Shown in pieces: positions 31,001 through 41,471 of a stretch of 64,000 nt of DNA (position 1 is the first letter of the stretch; every line of letters begins with the position of its first letter). The DNA lies in assembly GCA_020744425.1 (NCBI GenBank), contig JAGMUV010000026.1:682001-746000 (forward strand), given 5' to 3'. Origin of the DNA: Dactylonectria macrodidyma (taxonomy: Eukaryota; Ascomycota; Sordariomycetes; Hypocreales; Nectriaceae). A model generated the notes under the pieces. It had not been told where the DNA came from. It did not search any database and was given only the letters and a program-made list of their open reading frames with translations. The position numbers and the translations under genes are program-made.

Positions 31001-33375
31001 GTTAGGTTAAACTTCTGCTTCAGGACAATAGTTCTAAACAGCGTATAACGCTTATGGAAGTGGTAAGCGGCAATGTGGGCGTTGTCTCTCAGTAGTTGCC
31101 GGGACAGGGCCATCCGGCTCGCCTCAGGAACTGCTTGTCACTCGTGGAATCGAGGCATATGACGGTATAGGGATTCCCAGTGGTAATCAGCTGCACTTGC
31201 AGTAGCGAAAAGGCCAGGCCTGCCTAGATTATAGGCATATGCTTCCAATTCCTTCCTTTGCTTATACCAATACGGCCGGGTGCCCCTGATTACAGCGGCT
31301 TGGCGCGTGATCGACTGGATCAGGCCCTGAGCCTCTGGCTCATCAGGCTTAGCCATCGCTTCCTCTAGGTCAGCGCGCGTAAGGGCTTGACGGCGGCCTT
31401 CGTGTTGCTTGACGAAGTAGTTGCTTCGCTTTCGGACCTGCGCACGTAACAGCGTGTTGAGGGCGACGAATGGCCACGTCTTATGGCGGGCAAAACGTCC
31501 GTCTTGCCATCTCATCGCATGGGCAAGATAGTCCTGGTACGTGATGCTCCGTAGGCGAGGCTCCACGAAGTCCGCCTTGCCGTCAGGGTAGAGGGTAGGG
31601 AACGCGAGCGTTAACAGCGGCTGGGAACGGTTGAATTCGTTGATAGGGGTCCTGCGAATAGAAGGCAACGGCATCTGGTGTTGAGCCTGCGCGCCAAGCG
31701 GCATATGCTCAAGATCAGCCATACGCTCAGGTTCAGGGGTACCATTAAGGAATCGGGACTGCAGGGCGTTTAATTCAGTATCGGTAGCCTGCAAATTCGG
31801 GATGGCTGATGCGTCGGCATCGCAAGGATCCTCTTCTATAACCTCCTCAACAGGGCCTTGGGGGACCTCGCCGTTAGGTATGTCAGCCACTTGGTTAGCA
31901 ATGGAATCAACTATGCTGCCGTCAAGAGGAAGCCGTTGCAGGCGATCCTGCCTCACGACGATATCGCGATAGCCCGGGTGGTGGCGCTGTAGGTAATGCA
32001 GCCAAATCAACAGGCATGAGCGGCGTACCCGGAAATCGCGAGCAAACTGCTGCTGGAAGCGAGGGTCGCCCTCCATATTAGGAGGCCGCAGGAGTACGAT
32101 ATCTAGCTCTTCAGGTAGGACTGGGAGCTCTTCAAATAGCCTACCAACGTTGCGAAGAAAGTGGACAACGTGGCCGCGGTATTTATATTGAGCGCCACGT
32201 ACCTGTAGGACCTTCACGTGCACGTGAATCCTAGCAATAAGCATCTCCTCGACCATCGTTAGATCAGGTAGATTGCCGGGGACTTCCCCAAAGTCAAGGT
32301 TATTCGTAGCGCTAAAGAAGTAGGGCTCGTCAGGGGCTCTCTCCCTGTCTCGACTAATGCAGCGGCTGCAGATTTGCAAGCTATTTCGCTTCATATCGAA
32401 CCAATGCTCCCGGCAGCGAATGCAACTATGCATCTTATCGTCGTTCAGGGCGGTATAGAACTCCCGCACAAGAGCCTGATCCTCCTCACTAAGGGCAGGC
32501 AAGTTAAGGTCCCCTGTAAAAGGTGGATCAACGATCTGATCAAACTGTCGCTCTTGAGGCTCTGGCCGTGGCCGTGGGTTAAAGGTGCCTTGACGTGTAT
32601 AACGGCCGCGGCAATGACCCTGTGGCAGTAATGAAGGTGTGGCAGGGAACGATTCCTGTGATATAGGCGTGCCTAACACAACAGGAGCCGTTGGAAGAGT
32701 GCCTTGAGGAATTGGCGTTTGAGGAATCGGCGTGCCCAGAACTACTGTTGGCAGGCTAAGGGTAGGAGTGATAGGGGAAGGTCCCTCTACCGCGCTTGGG
32801 GTAGATGGCCCCAGCAGAGGTCTAGGCGGTCCCTGGAGTGTGGGCGCCAGGCGACGGAATAAAGCAGGCGTGGCAGGAGGTTGTAAACCGTACACAGACG
32901 CAGGCGTTGGCGCAGTCCGCCTTGGAGGCGTCAGGTTAGCTAGAGAATCGGTCCTTTTCGTGGCTCTGTGTGGCGATAGCCTCAAGGCGATATTCCGCAT
33001 GGCGGCAACGGCGGCTCGGGATTCAGCTACACGTTCCCTTCGGCGTGCCCTACAGCTAGCACACTCTCCTGTAAACTTCGTAGGGTCCTTGACGCTTCGA
33101 AATTCGACTTCGGGCAGGTCTTGCTTGCAGGTACGGCAGTTTCGAACTGCCTGGGGTATATCGTCCTCCATCTGGCCATACATATATCACCTCTTATCCA
33201 CCTAGACTGCTGGATATCGCTCGGGCAGGGAGGCTTGGCTTCGCGACGGCTTACGTCCAGTACTATGATAGATCTCGATAGAGAGCTTGTCTTTGAGGTA
33301 GTTAGATCAGGTCTGAATGATCAGGGAGGAAACTGCACCGCTTCCCGGAGGCAGGGTAACCGGGGAATCTTGAGA
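28080..33375 (-). mobile_element. Helitron (autonomous type, coding capacity decayed)
   Basis: Rolling-circle element on the minus strand with a Rep-helicase gene covering 33183-28149. The 5' terminus is inferred at 33375 (TCTCAAG...), where similarity to the fragment at 19375-20095 ends. The 3' terminus (CTRR after a hairpin) was not identified; a 9-bp stem CCGTTAAGT/ACTTAACGG at about 27803-27830 is a candidate hairpin, so the left boundary is approximate. Confidence 0.75.
28149..33183 (-). pseudogene. Helitron Rep-PIF1 helicase gene with one stop and one frameshift
   Basis: About 1,650 residues in three pieces. 33183-31138: N-terminal Cys motif (CRTCKQD...CASCRARR), Pro-rich linker, Cys-rich block (HSCIRCREHW, ICSRCISRD) and the start of the Helitron-like N domain. 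31113-29224: Rep domain with GRGSSHHHGLYWL (HxH) and YAAKYCSKSEKKS (catalytic Tyr region), then helicase Walker A DGGGGTGKSFL. 29366-28149: LVIDEKSMLG, helicase motifs and the C-terminal FAITVHKCQSLT and YVAVSRVTSLEGL. Pieces one and two are in the same frame, separated by a TGA at 31138-31140 where the family has Trp. A frameshift lies near 29285, in a C-run. Otherwise well preserved. Confidence 0.85.
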
Positions 33376-34085
33376 GGTAGGCCCGATGCGGGAGGTGATA
33401 TGTGAACCTAGATACCGTTAGCAACCTGATGGGTTTGATAGATTCGACGGAACAGGGAAGCAGCCGCCACGTAGGTTTAATGTAAGGATTGCATTGAAGA
33501 AAAGAAGAACCTGAAAGCTCTTGGAGAGCTTGCCAAGCTAGCTAATTACCTGGTCAACACTCAGGGGTTTGTGCGGCTTCATTTGGTGGAGTTATCAGCG
33601 GACCAATTCGTGCGCGAGTTGAGTACAGGCCAGGCCAATTAGCCAATCAGAGGAGGTTTTATGCTCAATTCTCTCTGACTGAGTAAAACGCCCTTCGGGC
33701 TGAATAAATCGGTGAGGTGCAGGGTAGGCTGCCCTGGATTCTGCCTCTGTGTGGATCGCAACACATCGCATGTCCCACAAAGCACCCCTGGCAGGCGCGA
33801 TTGGTGGAGAGACGCTGTTGTTGAGTGCTTTCTAAGGAGGAAGGCGCCCCACCACCTTCCTTTTTAGGATTCCGCAGCTTCGTTGCCTCGTCACGTGAGG
33901 CTCTGTCTGATCGATTTGATCGATCGATCAGGGCTCGGAATCGATCTATACGATCGATTTCGAAGCCTGCCAATCTGGCATCAGACCCACCCAACCGAGG
34001 GAGCCCACCTCGCGCAATCCTTACTGCCGAATTCTCGACCCTAAGACTACTACAATAAGCCTCCGACCCAAGCCCTAGTTATGAA
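33376..34085. other. Helitron 5' flank without gene
   Basis: No gene recognised. Contains CGCCCTTCGGGCTG at about 33689, whose inverted counterpart is near 27840 on the other side of the Helitron, and the GATCGAT block. Confidence 0.4.
33900..33972. repeat. GATCGAT-rich palindromic block, right of Helitron
   Basis: Inverse complement reads GGCTTCGAAATCGATCG, closely matching the start of the block at 27645; the two blocks are in inverted orientation 6 kb apart. Confidence 0.65.
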
Positions 34086-34099
34086 TTGCAGTGAAGCTA

Positions 34100-34800
34100 A
34101 ACCGAGTGACTGATGCAGCATATGTCCTCCCAAATGACGAGGTCCTTTTTGCCCCGTGCTATTACGATAAACCTGGCTCCACTTGCTGACTTCACGGGAC
34201 GGACGCAGGTAGAGAACGAGCGACTGGGTAACTTAGGCCTAACTAGCTCCGCGACCTGTTTTGCAAGCTTGTCTAACTGCTAGACACAGATCTTCAACAT
34301 CACTTATTCCTTCTTACTTTTGACGAGAAACTGCATGCTGCCCCCTTGATCAAGCCGCTCCACCGCGCGTTTGATGCCGGATGTGGCACAGGCATCTGGG
34401 CGATTGAGTTTGGTAAAGTCCCGCCATCAATCACTAATGAGGGATGAATGTTCTGACAAATGTCTAGCGGACGAGCATCCCGAATGTGAAGTGCGTCACA
34501 AATAGTTGTCGATTAAGTAACTAGCAACTAATCCCAAGTCGAATACTCCAGGTTACTGGCGTCGATCTGAGCCCTATCCAACCAACGGTGTAGGTCACCT
34601 AAGCACATGAGCAAACGCAAGATCCTTAATGCTATGCTGACGTCGTTTTCCCTCCTTAAGTATCCCCCCCAACGTTGCTTTTTACGTAGACGATTTAGAG
34701 GAATCCTGGGACTTCTCAACCAAGTTTGACTTCATCTTGCGCGCTTCCTAACCGGATCGATTCGTGACTGGCCCAAGTTCTTTCGACAAAGCCTCGGCGA
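34100..34800 (+). pseudogene. LaeA-like SAM methyltransferase pseudogene
   Basis: Fragments of a class I methyltransferase of the fungal LaeA/TAM type in order on the plus strand: YVLPNDE, LQHHLFLLTFDEKLH, the SAM-binding motif I FDAGCGTGIWAIEF, ADEHPE, VTGVDLSPIQPT (motif II), PPNVAFYVDDLEESWDF and, after a one-base shift, LARFLTGSIRDWPKFF. Usable splice sites still lie between several blocks (for example GTAAAG at 34412). Stops and a frameshift (near 34738) kill it; the sequence breaks off at about 34800 where LINE sequence begins. Confidence 0.75.
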
Positions 34801-34804
34801 GAGC

Positions 34805-35481
34805 GGAATCGGGCGGATGGAGACAATTGAAGCCTATGCAGCACCGCCGTGGCACCCCCGCGTGTCGCTGGTGTGTGAGGTAGATCGGAAGGTGGCGATA
34901 GCGGCAGCCAACGGTGTCGAAAACATCACTATCACGACCAGCGCTTCGGACAAAGGAGGAATGGCGGGCATGGGAGGCATCATCAGCCACAAAGCAGCAG
35001 GGCAAGAGAATAGGGCCGTGGCCAGGTACTCGGTCACTCTCGGCTCGCGAGACGACCAGAACCCCTACACGGCCGAGCTGGGCGCGATAGCGATGGCATT
35101 GCGATGCATGCCTGACGGACTACGGGACCGAAAACTTACCATACTGTCAAGCGGCCAGTCGGCACTGAAGGCGATCGCGCGACCACGACAACAATCGGGA
35201 CAGTGCGCCATCCGAGAAATCTACAACCACATCCGACGGCTAAGAAAAGGCAACAACAGGGTCAAGATGATTTGGGTACCCTCTCGGGATGATGCGTTCC
35301 CCTTGGGGCCCAAGGCGAAGAGAGAGGCCCAGAGAGCAACTGAATCGGGGCGCACGCCAGAGACACAGCCGTACCAAGCTCGATCGACGCGGATAAGACT
35401 GGCGAGAGAGCAGCTACAACAGCACCAGACACTACCGGACAGAGTGGGCGGCTTCTCCAAGAGGGTTGACAAAGCGCTACC
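34805..35481 (+). pseudogene. Tad-type LINE relic: RNase H region
   Basis: RNase H domain of a non-LTR retrotransposon: METIEAYAAPPWHPR, GMAGMGGII, NPYTAELGAIAMALR, SALKAIARPRQQSGQ and IREIYNHIRRL. It is joined upstream to the methyltransferase relic. Downstream it breaks off exactly at a TA followed by the CCATCC end of a Fot1/pogo element (35484), so it was itself hit by that insertion. Confidence 0.78.
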
Positions 35482-35590
35482 ATCCACGACCACTTAATGG
35501 GCACCCCCACTTAATGCATCACCAAAATTTCAATCGCACCGCATTCAGCCAGAAATAAAGGTACTCTCAAACTAAGGCCTGTACCATGCA
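35482..35590 (+). mobile_element. Fot1/pogo left-end fragment (same family as 5708-7933)
   Basis: Preceded by TA, begins CCATCCACGACCACTTAATG and continues through the duplicated CACTTAATG and the subterminal sequence of the intact element with scattered differences (ACCGCATT, GGTACTC, CTGTAC). It ends in another pogo-type terminus near 35595. Confidence 0.8.
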
Positions 35591-35594
35591 CCAC

Positions 35595-36068
35595 CCCCTT
35601 TTCGGTCACACCCCCCTTTCGGTCACCAAAAAAATCGCCTTCCCATACAAAACTCGCCAAGTTCACTTACATAGATTTCAGTCATTCTTGAACCTATTTG
35701 CAAGCCGTTGCCTTTAACATATAAAGAAATGGCTGGAGTTCATTTTTAAAGGTCAGTTGGCCACATAGAACTGGTGGTCCGTGGTCACCCTGCACTTCAA
35801 AAATTTGCAATCCAGCGCCTGAATCCCCTCCTGCCTCCTCATGATTGCTCCTCTTGCCAGCCCTCCACAATTTACTTAAAATGGCTTTAAAACGGCCTCG
35901 GAGTGTTTATATGGAGGATGAAATGGCTGATGCCGTATTTTATGTCACAGAAAACAACTTATCGCAACACCATGCCGCCCAGATATATGGCATAAGCCCG
36001 TATAAAGTTGACCTTGTTAACAGGTGCAGAATCGGCCTGGCACTAGATTCGTCGGCAGGCTGGATCTG
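35595..36068 (+). mobile_element. 5' end of a second pogo-type element with HTH coding start
   Basis: The end-like sequence repeats CCCCTTTTCGGTCACA / CCCCCTTTCGGTCACC, followed by CCCATACAAAA, common in fungal pogo/Fot TIRs. A frame from 35881 encodes MALKRPRSVYMEDEMADA and LSQHHAAQIYGIS, the start of a psq-type HTH, then degenerates. Joined at about 36068 to an inverted DDE fragment. Confidence 0.6.
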
Positions 36069-36069
36069 A

Positions 36070-36295
36070 GGCAAATAGACTCTCTTAAGTCACTTGATAG
36101 CAACGTGGTTGTCTGTCCATCCATTAGGTGAAGTTATATAATTCCAATCAGCTATTTTCCGGAATTCCTCCAAAAACCACTGTTTTTGGAGTTCCTTGCC
36201 CTTAAAAATGATGCCAGGTGTCAAGGTACGGCCGTCCGCAGTGATAGCCTTAATAAATGAAGTCCAGTTACGAGACTGGGGGCCTTGTCAGGACT
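36070..36295 (-). pseudogene. pogo transposase DDE fragment in inverted orientation
   Basis: The inverse complement encodes SRNWTSFIKAITADGR, GIIFKGKELQKQWFLEEF and YITSPNGWTDNHVAI, then a TGA where the intact transposase at 6630 has Trp, then LKRVYLPQ. It lies between catalytic blocks 1 and 2. Confidence 0.8.
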
Positions 36296-36710
36296 GGTTA
36301 CACACAAGGGAGTGAAGAGGGCAGACACGCTGCAAGATAGCAGCTAGCTAGTAGGAATGATGCTGGTGACTGTATTGATCTCTGACCCCCCTTTTTGCCT
36401 TCTTCCTCTAGTAGCTCTTCTTATAGCCAGGTCTAGTATCCCTCCTTCCAATACCCTAGCTAGCTAGCTGTAGCTTAGCTGCTTAGGTCCAGCTAGTTTG
36501 ATTGGTCTTCTTAATCCTGAGACTCCGGCCCGGCCGGGTCTCTCGTAACCCGGTCGGAGCTCTCGGATCCGGCCGGTTGCGCTTAGCCCGTGTTCCATAA
36601 CTCCCTCAGCCACTTGCTAGCTGAAAGCTAGCTGTGGCAAACCTGCGACGTAGCTGCGACCTTGTGGCTGTTAGGCGCGGCCGCCACCGTGTGACGGTGG
36701 ATTTCTGCAG
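36296..36710. other. Unassigned stretch
   Basis: No coding signal. Rich in CTAGCTAG/AGCTAGCT words at 36465-36480 and CCGGCCGGGT around 36530, with a start TGTCAGGACTGG at 36296; possibly an LTR remnant, but no matching second copy or target duplication was found. Confidence 0.3.
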
Positions 36711-37235
36711 TTAGGGCCCCATAGACCCTTCTTGTGGCTTTTGTGCCTTGAGGAGATACGTCACACCATCAATGAAGGCCTTCCGCTCGAAAATAACATC
36801 TTCCTCTGCGACTGCGGGCTTGCCTCCATCGATGGAGATTTTTACGAGACTAGTGCCTAGAATGAAACATGATCAGCATGATGGATGAGTCTTGGCCCAT
36901 GTCGCGGAATCCGCCATACCTTGCCGGGCAAACTTCCAATGAACACCAGAGGCCGCCTTGATAGCCTGATCATTATCGACTGACTCCGAGTAAAGAACCC
37001 AGCTCATCGGTCGCGGGCACACGGCCTTCGAATCCGCATCCTGAGCATCGCTCCGCTGGAGCATCTCAGTGACGAGTGGATCCTGGGTCAGAGTCGGGAC
37101 ATGGGCCTCTGAGAGTGGCCGAGTCTTGGGAGGCGCCTCTGAGACTAGGACGCCCGGTCGTAAGGTGTCACGGCTGATGATGAGGCGAAGGAATCGAATC
37201 GGACCCATGCCTGGCTGCAGCGATGGTGGAAGCAT
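36711..37235 (-). CDS. Small two-exon gene, unknown function
   Basis: Exons 37235-36920 and 36856-36711, with a 63-bp intron (GTATGG...TTCTAG) in agreeing phase, encode 153 residues. No domain recognised. Visible: MLPPSLQPGMGPIRFLRLI at the start, MSWVLYSESVDNDQAIKAAS, VHWKFARQGTSLVKISID and FIDGVTYLLKA, with a charged middle. Clean splicing and an intact frame among wrecked sequence suggest a real gene, but it could also be a piece of an unrecognised element. There is no obvious partner beside it. Confidence 0.55.
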
Positions 37236-37239
37236 GGCA

Positions 37240-38334
37240 ACAAATTTGATATCCTTCTATATATCGGTGATTTGATCAACCTTTGACCACTTCGAAGGCT
37301 GGCACAAAAGGACCTGTGATAGGACGCCATGTCGCCGAATGTTGCTCGTTATCATGCGACGCTGATCCAGTGGCGGCGCGAGAAGAAAATGTGATGTTCC
37401 GGGGAGAAATACCGAGAGGTCAAGACCAGCCAATGAGTGGGAGAGGCTTCCAGTGACGCGAACTGTGTGTAGCAGGCCGGTAAGTTACGCTATTCTTTAT
37501 AAATCCTAGATCCCCCCATATGACATGTGAAAGCCAAAACTGTTGTGTCAGAATTAAAATAAGGAAGCGAAGAACATTGATGCGGAAACGCATGCAATGT
37601 GGGCAATTGCACCTTAAGCCTATAAAGCTAGCAAGCTGTAATCGTTCAACCACGGTTATAGCAAGACCTTTTGACTCAGTCGGCTAGGATCCAGTCTTTT
37701 CGCATCAACATTATGACGCAAGAATGACCAACTATCGGCGTCGCTAATTTTGTCGGCGTTGCTTTTTACTTTTACCAGCGAAAGCCAGCCTGTCCTCTCC
37801 GCCTCAGCACCCTTGCCATCTTCACATGCCAATAAGCTACCGGATATCAGGGAAAGGAAGTGGGGGAGTAACCTCCCTCAATTTGATTCGGGGATGGCCA
37901 TATTGTGGTGGTGCGGGAGTTGGCCGGTACATCAAGACACCAATCAAGTCTTGGGGAGGCCAGGAATGGCTGGTGCTCTCCTCAACAATGACTGCGGAAG
38001 AATAAAATTATCGAAGGAGCTTCTACGTAGTAGTTTCCTGTCACAGTGCATCAATTCAGTCCTACGTGGTGCTAAGATGGTTCCCCGCAATATGACATCT
38101 ATGAATACTCTAGTCGATAGGATTGAGGATTCTAGGCGATCACTTTCACCACACGTCAGTCCAAGATGGCAAATGTCTTTGACCTCAAGTAGATGTAGGA
38201 GTCCACATCGTTTCTAGTTAATCAACCTCCTGAATTGAGATTTTCACGCAGACTTGAGCCCAAATGATATGATTCTGTGGTTCGTTAGCCCACCTCTGCA
38301 AACTACTGTCGAAGGAGGCATCCCGTGCAACTAC
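37240..38334. other. No recognisable gene
   Basis: The open frame 37750-38217 (plus) has no recognisable domain and no clear coding character. Confidence 0.4.
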
Positions 38335-38367
38335 CCTATCCCACGAGTGCTCACAAGACAACACCTC
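38335..38367 (+). repeat. Left TIR, piggyBac-like copy 3
   Basis: 33 bases, perfect inverted match to 40509-40541. Confidence 0.93.
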
Positions 38368-38423
38368 GGTAGCTTTTGAAGGGTCAGGCCAATTAAAATG
38401 CCGCAAATTAAAGGTACATCTTA

Positions 38424-40384
38424 TTACGCCTTTTTTCTATTATGATAGATGTACCAACAGTAGTCATTGTTACATAACGCGACTTGGCACACACTACACC
38501 AATATCTCGTCCCTACCCGGATCTTGTTAGCATCACCCGGCCCCAACGGCTTCCTCCTTTTCTGACCTTTTGACCTCACTTGACCTTGCCGAAAGCCCTG
38601 ACAGCATACGCAATCCACAGGGTTCTTCCGACGGACAAGATTATGCTCAATTGGCCGTGTTTCGGTGCCCTCATCGTCCAATTCCTCCCCTGCGCGATAT
38701 CTCTTCCTTGACTGACTTTCATGACCGTATGTGTTGAATAATGCATTATAAATGCACTCTCGCCATTCCCTATGATTCGTATATCGCTTCCAACGTGGCT
38801 GCCCGTAACGCTGAAGAAGATAACTGTTAACAAGGGCCACATCTAGGAGGAAGGTCCAGCAAAGTGCCTGCCAAGCACCGCGGCGTAGGGGATGCCTATA
38901 CTCATAATATGACCTCAACTGATCACCACGGTCAACATGATTCATTTCTTCGTTATAAGCAGCAGCGACCGTCGGGATTTGAACTATCTTGACAGCTTCG
39001 TCACCAAAGAATTGGCGTATTGGCTTGGCCTCGGGCTTGCGTGACGACGGCTTCCTCCTTTGGCGTTCAACTCGCGCATCGTCGGCGCCAGTGAACACGG
39101 TTGTCATAAATAACACAAGCTTGTTGTCTTTCCAAGCGATATGGTTGACCTAGGGATATAGAATGACGACAGATTAGTAGGGATTTTCAAAGTAAAAGTG
39201 TCAGAAATTGGTACCTTATTGTCAGGGGTCGGTATCGCCTTGACCTTGCCATCATTGCCCTTATCCTCTGCCAATTCCTTGTAGATGCCGCTGTTCTTGC
39301 GGGCCGTGCCTGTGGCTCCGTGGCCGTGATTCCGAAGACTGCGGAGGAGACCTGATGACGAGAAGAGGTTATCGATGAAGACATGATATGTCGCTTTTGG
39401 CAGTAGATTTGCTAGGGCAATGACGACGGCTTGGGTCGGGTTCAAGGCAATGGGCTTCTCTTCCCTGGCTAGCTCTTTCCCTGCGGCCTTGGAAGCGCCC
39501 CGGCCCTGAGAACGTGTGGATGACTTCTTCTGTGGAAGCTCGATGCCAACGGGGCCATAAGTCGCATCTCTGATGTGCCAAAGCCAGCGAAGAAAGAAGC
39601 CCTGTTGGGCGATAACCCAGATCTTGAATCCCACTGGTTCTGGCTTGCCCTTGACCGTTGTTTTGGCGTCACATTTCCCCGTATAACCAACCATGCACTC
39701 ATCCACGGCAAGGTGAGACCCAGCAGTTAAAAGCTCGGCTGAGACTGCTTGTATGTGGTTAGACCACTCTTCAATGCCTTGGAACACCTCTGGTAGGTGT
39801 TCCTCATCGGTCTCATCGATCTTGGTGTGGTCAAAAGGGCGGAGATGACGGTGGATGAGCTGAAACTTCCAGTAGGGCATGAACTTGATAAATGAGTGTT
39901 CTGCGCCTTGTGAACCGGGCTGAGGGGAACTCCAATAGGTCTTCAACGTCTTTTCTATGTGTATTCCCATATAAATCAGTATTGCAATAAACAGGTAGAT
40001 CTCTGAGGCATAGGTTCCTTCCCAAGTTCGCAGACGTGATGTTCGACCCATCGGCTTTTTCCAGCTATCCACCCACTCGTTGGCTTTGAGCCACGAGATC
40101 CAGATCTTGGTGTAATGTACCCATTTCTCAACAAGGGAAATAGGTAGGAAAAGCTGGAATAGCTCGAGAGGCGTTGGAGGCAGCGTATCGATGTGAAATT
40201 CGCGCCTTGGAACGTTGAAAGGTTCAAATTGCGTGCCTCGGTCTTGGGCAGCCGGGAAAACAACTATGCAGGTGGGGTCATTTGGCCACAGCCGATGACT
40301 GTGCTTTGCCTTAATAAAGCTCTTGTCATCATAGGCATTGAGAGCCTGCGCACCCTCGGGAATCAATTGAGTACCGGTTCTCAT
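38424..40384 (-). CDS. piggyBac-like transposase (DDE_Tnp_1_7)
   Basis: Cut-and-paste transposase. Exons 40384-39215 and 39149-38424, with a 65-bp intron (GTACCA...CCCTAG), give 631 residues. N-terminal region with NAYDDKSFI and HRLWPNDPT; conserved LFQLFLPISLVEKWVHYT (about 95-112); catalytic blocks LAVDECMVGYTGK (Asp about 225), YHVFIDNLFSS (Asp about 325) and, in exon 2, NHVDRGDQLRSYY (Asp about 435). The C-terminus is a Cys/His-rich finger (CVCCQGF, YWCSVCQVALC, YCWYIYHN), as is usual for piggyBac proteins. No stops or frameshifts. It sits 125 bp inside the right TIR and is probably driven from there. Confidence 0.92.
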
Positions 40385-40508
40385 TGATGAGATTGAAATG
40401 CTTCAGGGGTCTTCCAGTGGTGTTTTGGGGGGGTTAAAATGACGGATCAAACTTCCGGTACCCCGCTCGTACTCTCGTCATCGCAGGGGTCATGTGGGGC
40501 TAAGTACG

Positions 40509-40541
40509 GAGGTGTTGTCTTGTGAGCACTCGTGGGATAGG
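40509..40541 (-). repeat. Right TIR, piggyBac-like copy 3
   Basis: 33 bases, perfect inverted match to 38335-38367; adjacent to the 5' end of the transposase gene. Confidence 0.93.
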
Positions 40542-41195
40542 AGCCGTCACATACTCGTAACATCAAGTAGGTGGACCTAGACTTTTGTGATGGTGAGTTG
40601 ATCAGACGAGGCCAGCTGCTCTTGTAAGATACGCTTCATTGGTGCCTTCACATGAATCTTGGAAGTGTTCTTGTGGGTGGGGCTGGAGTTACCTCTTGGT
40701 AAATCAGACTGTGAGGGTGTACTGAGGGCGAATCATCCAAGAAAGTGTTACGTCCAACTGTGGCAAACGCCGACTCGACAAGAAACCAAGTTGAGGCGAT
40801 CCAGTCGTCCTACTCTAGAGACCTCATGAAAGTGGTGTTCAGGCAACCAGGTCAAGATCTTTCGTAGCAAGATGAGATGCAGACGCGTCTTGCCCAGCGT
40901 CATCTTTGACTGGGGTAAGGTGAGCGTCTGGCCAATGGTTGTGGAACAGCCGCTTGTGTTGACGTCATTGCTTGGAACTCGATCAACACTCCTCGCACAT
41001 CAACGCCCCTCAGCGAGATGGGCATAAAAAAGACTGAAGCCTCCACGTTAAATCAGCTAAACTTATCTTGAATTGTCACTTGGATTTACTAGACTTGGTT
41101 TCCTCTGAACATCAAACAAAAGTGAAGCTGTAACTCTTACCACCTACCGTACGAGACGCGTGACCCACGCACGTGACCACAACCACTCATACAAG
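40542..41195 (+). promoter_or_regulatory. Upstream region of the small gene at 41196
   Basis: Gene-free. An A-rich, TATA-like ATAAAAAAG lies at about 41025-41033, followed by pyrimidine-rich stretches up to the ATG, resembling a core promoter of a well-expressed filamentous-fungal gene. Confidence 0.4.
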
Positions 41196-41471
41196 ATGTC
41201 CGAGCAGAAGAAGACCGCTGCAGACCAAGCCACGGGGCCTGCCAACCTCGTGACTAGCACGCTGGGAAATACTGTCGGCAGTTTGGGGCGCACCGTCGGT
41301 TCTACCACAGGCGCATTAATGAGAGGCGTTGGTGACACCCTCAATAGTGCGACTGCGCCGACGGGGCTTAAGGTGGGCGACCCTCTTGGGAAATTGGGGA
41401 CCGGGGTTGAATCTGGACTCAACGAGGTATCAAAGGGGGTTGAAGATGCTGGGAACTTTAAGAAGCAGTAG
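41196..41471 (+). CDS. Small Gly/Thr-rich hydrophilic protein
   Basis: Single-exon gene of 91 residues starting MSEQKKTAAD. Composition is rich in Gly, Thr, Ser and Val with quasi-repeats (TSTLGNTVGSLGRTVGSTTG; GVGDTLNSATAP; GVESGLNEVSKGVEDAG) that would form amphipathic helices; no signal peptide or membrane span. Similar short proteins in ascomycetes are stress- or conidiation-associated; that comparison is from general memory, not a specific match. ATG context CAAGATGTC. The piggyBac-like copy 3 inserted about 650 bp upstream. Likely an intact host gene. Confidence 0.65.
   Translation: MSEQKKTAADQATGPANLVTSTLGNTVGSLGRTVGSTTGALMRGVGDTLNSATAPTGLKVGDPLGKLGTGVESGLNEVSKGVEDAGNFKKQ

Larger units (their letters stand above)
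38335..40541 (-). mobile_element. piggyBac-like element copy 3 (apparently intact)
   Basis: A 2207-bp element with perfect 33-bp TIRs (38335-38367 and 40509-40541) starting CCTATCCCACGAGTGCTC. The flanking bases differ (CTAC left, AGCC right) and TTAA is absent. It contains one two-exon transposase gene without lesions and is the best template for the two damaged copies. Confidence 0.92.

Noticed and set aside
31138..31140. TGA within the Helitron gene as selenocysteine or programmed readthrough
   Set aside because: The family has Trp here and a second lesion (frameshift near 29285) exists; ordinary decay is sufficient. The change TGG to TGA is also not the CpA-to-TpA pattern expected of RIP.
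36296..36710. Possible solo LTR starting TGTCAGGACTGG
   Set aside because: No matching inverted end or target duplication could be shown, so it is left as unassigned.
37750..38217. 155-residue plus-strand frame
   Set aside because: No recognisable domain or family, atypical composition, beside a transposon end.
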